Shown here one piece after another: positions 1 through 7,800 of a stretch of DNA of 15,318 nucleotides. A program made the position numbers and the translations under genes. The DNA is from Endomicrobium sp. (GTDB lineage: Bacteria > Elusimicrobiota > Endomicrobiia > Endomicrobiales > Endomicrobiaceae): assembly GCA_031264895.1 (NCBI GenBank), contig JAISDI010000008.1:1-15318 (forward strand). Reading direction: 5' to 3'. A model generated the notes under the pieces. That model did no database searches and was not told the origin of the DNA. It worked only from the letters and a program-made list of their open reading frames with translations. Position 1 is the first letter of the stretch, and the number at the start of each line of letters is the position of its first letter.

Positions 1-10
1 TCCTTTTTCA

Positions 11-40
11 TGCTATCCCCCTTGGCAATAGCATAGTTTT
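11..40 (+). terminator. Possible terminator of a gene lying upstream of the window
   Basis: TGCTAT (11-16) pairs with ATAGCA (28-33) around an 11-nt loop and is followed by TAGTTTTATTT. The stem is only six base pairs and AT-rich, so this is a weak terminator candidate for a + strand gene ending just outside the window. It could instead be part of the regulatory region of the gene at 191. Confidence 0.3.
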
Positions 41-47
41 ATTTAGA

Positions 48-111
48 TTTTTTCGGTGTCATTTCTTAAATGATATTTCAATTCTTTTTTCAGTGTCATT
101 TTACATGATAT
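48..111. repeat. Two tandem imperfect palindromes upstream of the chorismate lyase-like gene
   Basis: A T-tract followed by GTGTCATTT and ATGATAT occurs twice with a period of about 36 bp (GTGTC at 56 and 93, ATGATAT at 70 and 105). Copy one is a near-perfect palindrome, TCATTT-CTT-AAATGA (59-73). Copy two is a shorter version, TCAT-N5-ATGA (96-108). They lie 35-90 bp upstream of the only recognisable -10 box. Paired operator sites are a reasonable reading, but no regulator is encoded nearby. Confidence 0.4.
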
Positions 112-145
112 GATGCGCATTCTTTCTCTTTTCTTTCATTTTTAG

Positions 146-151
146 TATAAT
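146..151 (+). promoter_or_regulatory. -10 box of the three-gene operon
   Basis: A consensus TATAAT lies 39 bp upstream of the first start codon. No convincing -35 hexamer is found 16-18 bp upstream; that position is T/C-rich. The promoter may therefore depend on an activator, perhaps through the tandem palindromes at 48-111. Confidence 0.45.
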
Positions 152-190
152 GCTTGCTATTCAAAAAAAATAGACTTACAAACATAAAAA

Positions 191-733
191 ATGATTATGA
201 ACGGAATTGAAGCGGACATAAACGCGCTTGACGAAATAGTAAAAATCAAAGGGCTTTCCGGTATAGAGAAAATACTGCTTGCTACCGACGGGACAGTAAC
301 TACCATCTTAGACGTTTTAAACGGAAAAACCTCGGTTAAAATATTGGGCAGGGAAACAAAAAAGGCGGATAAAGCCTTATCGGAACTTCTTGGTATTTAT
401 GAAGGTGAGGAAGTTAGCTGTCGCATTGTTTTAATGCATAAAAATGAGCTGCCTTTGATTTATGCCGAATCGCTTATTCCTTTAAAAATGCCGGACGAAA
501 ATCTTAAAACCGACTTACTTTTTTCGGATATGCCAATAGGCAGGATCCTCAGAAAACACAATATTGAATCAAGAAGAGAAATCGTGGGAGTAAGCGCCGC
601 GCATGGCGGCGACATGTTAAAAGGATTGTTTAAAAGCGGCGGCGAATTTTTAAGCAGAGAGTACAGAATAATAAGCGGCGGTAAAACTTTAGTCTGGATC
701 AAAGAAATGTTTCCGTCGGATTATTTTAAATAA
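191..733 (+). CDS. Chorismate lyase-like protein (UbiC/DUF98 fold)
   Basis: This 180-residue protein is probably soluble, with no signal peptide or membrane helix. It resembles the DUF98 branch of the chorismate lyase superfamily (archaeal MJ0807 and mycobacterial Rv2949c type), which splits chorismate into 4-hydroxybenzoate and pyruvate. Visible marks are the ATDGTVT strand-turn near residues 31-37, Arg78 in CRIVLMH (equivalent to the substrate-binding Arg of UbiC), YAESLIPL at 91-98, and WIKEMFP near the C-terminus, where Glu172 matches the C-terminal Glu of UbiC (EVFLP). Length is normal for the family. No Shine-Dalgarno precedes the ATG at 191; a second in-frame ATG at 197 is an equally possible start. 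It leads an operon with nfu and a phosphodiesterase. What the 4-hydroxybenzoate would be used for is not evident here. Fold assignment is fairly sure, the exact reaction less so. Confidence 0.78.
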   Translation: MIMNGIEADINALDEIVKIKGLSGIEKILLATDGTVTTILDVLNGKTSVKILGRETKKADKALSELLGIYEGEEVSCRIVLMHKNELPLIYAESLIPLKMPDENLKTDLLFSDMPIGRILRKHNIESRREIVGVSAAHGGDMLKGLFKSGGEFLSREYRIISGGKTLVWIKEMFPSDYFK

Positions 734-750
734 AAGCATATAAAAAAACA

Positions 751-760
751 AAGAGGTGAT
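751..760 (+). promoter_or_regulatory. Ribosome binding site that fixes the nfu start
   Basis: AAGAGGTGAT is strongly complementary to the 16S anti-Shine-Dalgarno and sits 4 nt before the ATG at 765. A GTG at 756 in the same frame lies inside this site, so it is not the start. Confidence 0.8.
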
Positions 761-764
761 CAAA

Positions 765-992
765 ATGAGTTTGAAAGAAAAGGTTGAACAGGCTTTAGAC
801 AAGATAAGACCGAACCTTATGGCTGACGGGGGAAATGTCGAACTTGTAGACGTTACCGATGACGGAGTCGTAAGCGTGAAACTTACCGGCGCCTGCGGCG
901 GATGTCCGATGGCCGCCATGACTTTGCAGTACGGCGTTACTACGGCAATAAAAGAATCCGTTCCTGAAATAAAAGAAGTTAAATCAGTATAA
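765..992 (+). CDS. nfu: NifU C-terminal-domain (Nfu-type) Fe-S scaffold protein
   Basis: This 75-residue protein consists only of the NifU C-terminal (Nfu) domain. It begins with the family pattern of an amphipathic helix and IRPNLMADGGNVELVDV, then a beta strand, then the CGGCP motif. The two cysteines of the CxxC bind a bridging 4Fe-4S cluster between two subunits for transfer to apo-proteins. Length is typical for stand-alone bacterial Nfu. The ATG at 765 is chosen because the strong ribosome binding site at 751-760 covers the upstream GTG. The gene starts 31 bp after the chorismate lyase-like gene and ends 2 bp before the phosphodiesterase gene, so the three are almost certainly co-transcribed and the last two translationally coupled. 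No substrate-specific partner is visible. Confidence 0.93.
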   Translation: MSLKEKVEQALDKIRPNLMADGGNVELVDVTDDGVVSVKLTGACGGCPMAAMTLQYGVTTAIKESVPEIKEVKSV

Positions 993-994
993 AT

Positions 995-1492
995 ATGTTG
1001 ATCGGCGTTATATCAGACACGCATAACGATACGGGCTGCATACGTAAAGCCGTTAATTTTTTCAATCTCCGCAATGTTGATTTGGTTTTGCATTGCGGAG
1101 ATATTTTTTCGCCCGATGTGGCTAAAGGATTTGCAAAACTTAACTGCGGTTTTAAAGCCGTTTACGGCAATAATGATTTAGACCGTTCCGGACTTGAAAA
1201 CGTGATTTCGGAATTCGGAATGATACAAGAAGCGCCTTTTGAATTTAAAATTTCCGGCAAACTTTTCGTTATGCTGCACAAACCTTTCAATATAGGCGTA
1301 ATTGCAGCGAACAATAAATACGATTACGTTTTATACGGACACCTGCACAAAGTAAGCGTAGAAACCGAAGGCAAAACCACAATACTAAACCCCGGCGAAG
1401 CGTGCGGACAGCGTTACGGCAGAAAAACCATAGCTTTGATAGATTTGATCATAAACCATACAGAAATTTTTGATTTAGATAATTTGATTTAA
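995..1492 (+). CDS. MJ0936/YfcE-family metallophosphoesterase
   Basis: This 165-residue protein shows the full calcineurin-like metallophosphoesterase signature: SDTH (residues 7-10), CGD (34-36), GNND (58-61), a metal-binding His at LHKP (95), GHLH (115-118) and NPGE (132-135). These residues hold a dinuclear metal centre, usually Mn or Ni, that hydrolyses phosphodiesters. Family members MJ0936 and YfcE act on artificial or unknown phosphodiesters, so the natural substrate cannot be named. Length fits the family and there is no signal peptide, so it is cytoplasmic. The usual GNCD or GNHD is GNND here, a tolerated change. The ATG at 995 lies 2 bp after the nfu stop with no clear Shine-Dalgarno, indicating translational coupling. 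It is the last gene of the operon. Confidence 0.92.
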   Translation: MLIGVISDTHNDTGCIRKAVNFFNLRNVDLVLHCGDIFSPDVAKGFAKLNCGFKAVYGNNDLDRSGLENVISEFGMIQEAPFEFKISGKLFVMLHKPFNIGVIAANNKYDYVLYGHLHKVSVETEGKTTILNPGEACGQRYGRKTIALIDLIINHTEIFDLDNLI

Positions 1493-1502
1493 TGCGGGAA
1501 AT

Positions 1503-1531
1503 TTGAAAGAAGCATACAATTAATATATAAT
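1503..1531 (+). promoter_or_regulatory. Promoter of tRNA-Glu
   Basis: TTGAAA (1503-1508) and TATAAT (1526-1531) are separated by exactly 17 bp, and transcription would begin about 6 nt before the mature tRNA end at 1544. This is the closest match to the sigma-70 consensus in the window and means the tRNA does not depend on the upstream operon. Confidence 0.85.
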
Positions 1532-1543
1532 AGTTTTTCTAAA

Positions 1544-1617
1544 GCTGCCATCGTCTAGCGGTTCAGGACATCGCCCTCTCAAGGCGGAGATCACGGGTTC
1601 AAATCCCGTTGGCAGCG
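1544..1617 (+). tRNA. tRNA-Glu, anticodon CTC
   Basis: A complete cloverleaf of 74 nt can be drawn. The acceptor stem is GCTGCCA/TGGCAGC and the D arm is GTC...GAC. The anticodon arm has loop CTCTCAA (anticodon CTC, reads GAG), and the T arm is ACGGG-TTCAAAT-CCCGT. The discriminator base is G1617. The 3' CCA is not encoded and must be added by nucleotidyltransferase. The D arm and anticodon stem match bacterial tRNA-Glu. CTC is the less universal glutamate isoacceptor, so a TTC species should exist elsewhere in the genome. Confidence 0.96.
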
Positions 1618-1632
1618 TAAGTGAGATTAATT

Positions 1633-1681
1633 AAACCCCGACGATTGAAAGTAAATTGATACTTTTATCGTCGGGGTTTTT
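1633..1681 (+). terminator. Rho-independent terminator after tRNA-Glu, possibly bidirectional
   Basis: AAACCCCGACGAT (1633-1645) pairs with ATCGTCGGGGTTT (1667-1679) over 13 bp. A second inner stem, AAAGTA/TACTTT, closes the loop, and a T-run follows. On the opposite strand the same hairpin is followed by TTTAATTAAT. It may therefore also stop transcripts of the giant - strand gene that ends at 1807, for which no other terminator is visible in 1682-1806. Confidence 0.88.
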
Positions 1682-1806
1682 CTTTGGTTTTGTGTCGGTT
1701 TTTATGCAGTCAGCCACGTAGAAATGTTCGTGTGGTTTTGAAATCCGTATATACTTCTTCCGTTATTCTTGTGTTTGAATCCCATAAACTTTTACTTGCT
1801 ATACTG

Positions 1807-4800
1807 TTAAGCGGCGTTAAGGATCGCAAAGATTTTTTTGGAATCATAAATATCGTTTTTCACTTCGTCAATGTCTGTTTTAAGTTTATAATCTATCAGT
1901 AACTGGAATAAGTATAGAGAGCTTGCAATTGCCCGTGCTCTGTTTATTTCGCCGTTTTGCTTATTTACGGACGAATTGAACATAGAATTTATCGCTTTAA
2001 TGATCTCATCTTCAATTTCCGCAGGGTTTATGCCAGTTTCAAGCAATTTATTTATATTCTTGACCGCTTCATTATCCTGTGGATTTGTTTCTGCGATCCT
2101 TGTAAGTCGTTCTATCGATCTGCTGTCATTTGCAGAGCCGCCTAAAATTGCCCACGCTTCAAGTTTTAATGACGTATATATATTGCGATAATTTGTCAGC
2201 GCGTCATTTGTTACTATTGAATCTTGCGCCATTGCGTATAGAAAACCCATTATTTCCGAAATATAAGCCGTCTTTTCGGCATGATCTGAAGAAGACTTAT
2301 ACTTTTCAATATTTGTTTCAAGAAAGATCAATGCAGCCTCATTATCAGCGCTTATTTTTAACCTTTTTGTAAAGTTTTCCAATTCCTTAAATAACTTGTC
2401 AGCCGCCTTAGCGTCCGTTCCTTTGCCCTGAAGTAAATAGTAGTTTTTCAGTAGAACTGCAAATGATGAGAGATCCTTTATTGAAATTGCAGGCATTTGC
2501 ATTGATTGATCATGCGATTTTTTGAAAATATCTTCCTGTGACATAAGCTCGGACTCGCTTCTTGATCCGGTAAAAAATCTTACTCTCTGCGCGACCGCGA
2601 CAGAAACGAACGTAAGGTTTCCGTTTACCTTTTCACCTACAAACAAAGCCGTATCCAAACTGAGCATTTTAGACTGCAAGTTTGATAAATCTTTAAGTTT
2701 CGTTTCTATGCCGCGCTGGTTTTCATACATATCAAGACCGTCTAATGATATTTCTACCCACAAGTTTAAAAGGCGCGGGTCTGACAGATCGTCATTTGGA
2801 GACGCTTTTATGCTTACGATATGCCCGTTTTGAGCATAAGTTTCAAAAGTGTCAAGCTGCTGTGCGCTTATGCCTATGGCAGAGATGATATCCGGATCGA
2901 TTTTTTCAGTTTCAGATTTTAAATCGTTCATAAAATCAAGAGCCTGCTTTTGCGTAATATCTCCGGTTTTAAAGTTTATCCTGTATCCGCTTATACCTAA
3001 ATCAATGTCGCTTAACAGCCTATTTTTAAGATTTTGCATGTCTTCGCTTTCTGTTACAGAGTAGTCGCAGATAATATTTATATTGTCTATGATACCGCTT
3101 AAAGCCAAAATATGTTCTTTTGACGGGTTAACCAGCACAAAAGATTTCATTCCGTTGCGGCTGTGTTCGTTTATATGATCTTTCAAACTGTCGGCATTAA
3201 ACGCCAAACAGTCTATAGTTTCAAGCGTTTTCGGCATTTTGCCATTGTAATTTTCGTTCCGGAGCGCGTTGAGATAAAGCGATTCCAGCTTTTCTGGAGA
3301 AACTGAAACGTTTTCTTTATTAAAATAATCGAACATGCCTGCATATTCTCCCGCATTGTTTTGTCCTGAAAGAATTTTAATGTGTGAAGAAAAAACGTTA
3401 TCGTGATCGTTTACATTCGAAAGTTCAATAAAAGCAATGCCGGGCTTTTTATATTTTTCGGCATAAAGCGCGGTCTTGCTTTCGGGATCTATCAATGAGC
3501 TTCTCGCCACGGGATCGTTTTGTACCGCCTCGATTATTTTTTGCGCTTCTTGCGTCCCGGCAAAATTATTGTCGATCACTATCGCTGTCGCCATGCGTCC
3601 GGTATCCGCTTCTTTATAAGTTTTTGCATATACGCCGACCCCGTTAAGCGTCATTTTCACAAAGCCCTGAGAGAGAAGATCAGTCTTAAACGGTTTTGGA
3701 AGTATCAGATACGGGTTTAACCCGCTTTCGTATAATTCAAAAGCTTTCTGCAAATTGTTGTCGGTCAGATCATTGTCATATATGAAATAGTTTTTACCTT
3801 TAAGCCATGGATAAGCGGTTTTAGTGTCAGCCTGCGGCATAAGCATTGCTTTAAGCACGCCGATCGGCGCGCTTAAAATACTTTGCTTTTTACCTTGTTT
3901 TTTGCCTGCCGATAAAATATGGTTTCTTAAATTCTTTCTAAGTTCCAAAGAGTTGTTAACGAAGGTTTTTTTATCGATATCTCCTTTTTTATATGAAGCT
4001 GCGTTTTCATAAATCTTTTCAAGCGTTTCCATATAGACATCGTAAATATCTCTGCCGATATCTTTTCTATTGCGCTTTTCCCTGTAAATTATATTTTTTA
4101 TCAGTATTGCGGTTTCATTCGGCACGTCGCCTGTTTCAATGCCTTTCTTTTCAACATCATCATCATCTTCGGATGCGTCTATATTCAAAAAATATTCAGA
4201 AATGCTTTTTCCCAGTTCGTTTTTACCCACTACGGTTTTTTCTATAAAATTTATTACCGGAGCAAAATTATTGAATCTTCCGTTTTTATGATAAAGTCCT
4301 ATGACAGCCAAAACTACGGCGCTTCCCGCTGAAAAAGCCAGCAGGTCAAGCGGGTCATACGTTCCGGATGAATCGCCTGTAACGTCCCAGCCTAAAAGCT
4401 GCGCTATTTCAAACCCTATTCCGAAAAGCCCTGCGGCAACTGCGGCAATCATTGCATTGATCATATTTACCGAAGCCTTCTGAATACCCTTCAAAATGCC
4501 GCCATATCCGGCAAATAAAGTTTTAGCGCCTGTAACGGTATCGTAAAAAAATGCCGATAAAGCTATGGGTCCCAAAAAATCGGTTATATAACCGAAGTTG
4601 GGCAGAGTCAGCACGTGAGACAGCGCCATCCAAATACCTGCAAACAGTATAAAAGGATTGGCAAGCAGAGGTTTTGAACTCAATTTTGAACTCCGGTTTT
4701 GAAAGAAATACTCGCCGGTAAATATCATAGAAAACAATCCGGCAGAAATGGAAGAAAGCAAGAATAACAGACCCGGAATGCCTGCCCCGAAATTGAATGG

Positions 4801-7800
4801 CGAAGCAGCCGGCATTAACAGTAAAGCGAACAAAAATACGGCTGAAGATATGATAAAAAACGGTTTTGCAAATGCCGCTTCCGTGTTTTTACGGACAAGC
4901 TTATTTGTTATATTATCGCTTTCAGGATCGAGAACGGAATCAAATACTTTTATTATATTTGTCATAGTGCGCGAATATCCGTTTTTTATGAATTCTTCAG
5001 GATCGTTTATTGCGTTCAGCAATCCTTTCGGCTTTTGCTTTGCAAGCGTTTGAAGATAATCCGCGTCATATTTCGCTTGTTCGGTTTCAAACTCTTCTCC
5101 GGATCTTCCGGTAAGCTCATGCGACAGCTCATGAAAAAGTCCGGACTGAAGTATAATGCGGTGTTCGGCAGTTTCTTTGTTGACCGAAGCGTTTATCCCT
5201 ATAAAACCGTTGGGCAGATGGTCTTCAAAAAGATGTTCGGATCTGTCAAGTTTTGAGATCACTATTCTTTTGGGTACGGTTTCTCTTAAATCGTGTCTGT
5301 TTAGCGCTTCAGTTACGGCGTCTGCAAGCATCTGCCTGTCTACTTTGAGTTCAGGGTCAACGTAAAAAACCGTATCCAAACCGGAAATATCTTCATATTT
5401 TACATATCCGGAAGTATCGATATTGCCTGTGGCAAAAAGCTCTTGCCCTCTGTAAACCGGCTGTTTAGAATAAAAATCGCTTTCCGGGTTTACCGGCATA
5501 CTTTCCGCATGAACGAAATTTGTGCCATTTATTTCTTTGTTCGTAGTTTCGACTATCGTGTCGAATATTTTTTCTGAAGATAAATTTTCAGGCATGGATC
5601 TTATGAAATGCCAGTTGGAAGGCTTTATTTTAAAAGTGTTAAAATCGTCCATTCTTTTTTCATCTTCCGAATCGGAACGCAAAGGAACAAGATAAAAATC
5701 CATTTCCCGCAAAGCCATAACATGATGTTGTTTCAGCGTTGCAAAAGAATTGGTGTCTATGCCTATAAGCCGCATTTTTTCGCGCCTTAGATCGATCGCT
5801 TCAAAAATTTTAAAGATTTCAGACTTGATATAATTTGAACTGCTTTCCAAGCTTAACTTTTTCAGAAATCGTTCATTTTCCATCAAAAGAGAGAAATTCT
5901 TTATGAACGAACGGTCGCCGACAGGCATTTTGATGTTTATCATTTCTTGCATATAAGAATCAAAGGTTTTATCCAATATTGACGCTACCTTTTCTTTAAT
6001 GACAGAGTCAGTTTCATTGTTTGATATTAAAGATTCAAGATATTCTATGACCGAATCATACTGGAACTCCTGCAGCGACACAAGGGCATTAAGCTTAGTA
6101 TTAAGTGAGGTTTTATCCGAATCGATCATTTCTTTAAGAGTTTCAACGGCAAGTCGTTTATACTCCCTGTTGTAATAGTCGATCACTCCGTTATAACTTA
6201 AAAGAGCTTTTAGATATGCTTCAAGCAATACCCAATCTGCCTCAAATTCTATTTGCCATTGAGACGGTCTGAGATTATTTATTTTTACTATATGCGGCGC
6301 AAAATCCGCCGTTATCGATACATTAAGTATAAGCTTATTGGCTTCTTCTTCAGTCATATCGAAATCTTCCATAATTTTCTTTATAAGCAATGTCGGATAT
6401 CCGTCTATAATTTGGTCATCGCTTAGCCGTCTGTTTATGCGTCCTATAAAAATATCAGAATCGACCGGCTTCTTAGAATTTTCAGCTCTGATCTCATTTA
6501 TTGTTTTATAAAGTTTTTCTGCAAGTTCGCCTTCCTGCTCGGTAAACTCAAAAGTATCTTTATCAAACAGATACCAATAATCTTCTCCCAGTTTTTCATT
6601 TACTTTTTCGCGCAGATCGTCTATTTCATACGGATCCTGCCTTGAAAGTTCTTCAACTACGAATTTAAACACAAAGTCAAACGTGCCGACAGCTATTTCA
6701 TCGACAACGCATATTTTTGCCGGATTGATTCCGTCCCAGTAAAGTTTATTCATTATTCCGGTTTTTAAAAAATTCTCGTAAACTTCGTCAAGTTTGTCTC
6801 TAAAATCATTATAGCGGTTTGACGTCATTGCCTTCAAAAGAATGTCGTCGCCGATTTCAGGAGCATTTTCAAATTTTTCCCGTTTTGAAATACTTTTCCT
6901 GTCCGAAGTAAACTTTAAAAGTTTTTCGCCGTTAGCGCCTAAAAGATAATAGTTATTTGCGTGAGAATGTACGATTTTAAATTTTTTGGAGTCAAAATCA
7001 ACTTCAAACTCCTCAAAATATTGTTTTTTTAAATCTTTAAGAATTTGAAAGGTCAATGCTTTAAAATTTACCACGCCTCTCTTTTTCTTTTCGTTGTAGA
7101 CGTAACTTCTTATATTTTTTGACACCATCTCCCAGTTGCTTCTTCCAAAAGTGTCGCGCGATATAAAAAATATAGAATCGGAATCGGAATAACCTCTTAA
7201 AAGGCCTTTCATATACGCCGAAGTAAAAGCCGCGCCTGCTCCTCTTGCAAGAAAAACATAATGCTGCACACCGTCGTCCGGCATATAATGCGCAAAATAA
7301 GGATTACCTTGTGCCAACTTTACTAAATCTTCGTACCTATTGGAAGCTCTTAACATATGCACACTATTGGATTTTCCGTCCTCAAATAACTCTATCATTT
7401 CGTTGTAGGTGATCTTGGTAATATTCTGAACATAACTATTTTCAAGAGTTTCCGCAGGAAAAGCTCTGATATCTTTGAACTTTTCAGGATTTTTTACTAT
7501 TGCAAGAGCTCCCTGAAACTCACCATTTCCAAATAAAAACTTTTGAAAGCTGTTATTGAAATGATCATCATCATAAAGAATGGGTTTTTGTTCATGATAG
7601 AAATTTTTTGATCTCTCCAGAAATTTGTAATAAATTTCATCTGCGGTGAAAGCTCTTAAACTCATATTTTTCTTGTCTGCGTCCCCTATAACTTTAAAGT
7701 CATGAGGAGCAAGCGATTTCCAGAAACTTGTCAGCGTTGCAATGTCCGGAGTGAATTTTATCGACATTTTTCCCTGCGTAAAATCATCGTTAAATTCAGG

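Noticed and set aside
756..764. GTG start for nfu giving three extra residues
   Set aside because: The GTG is part of the AAGAGGTGAT ribosome binding site for the ATG at 765.
1684..1902. 72-codon + strand open frame after the tRNA terminator
   Set aside because: It overlaps the end of the giant gene and has no ribosome binding site or family resemblance.
2522..2833. Many + strand open frames inside the giant gene (this is the longest of about 103 codons)
   Set aside because: They are antisense shadows of a well-supported frame, with biased composition and no initiation signals.
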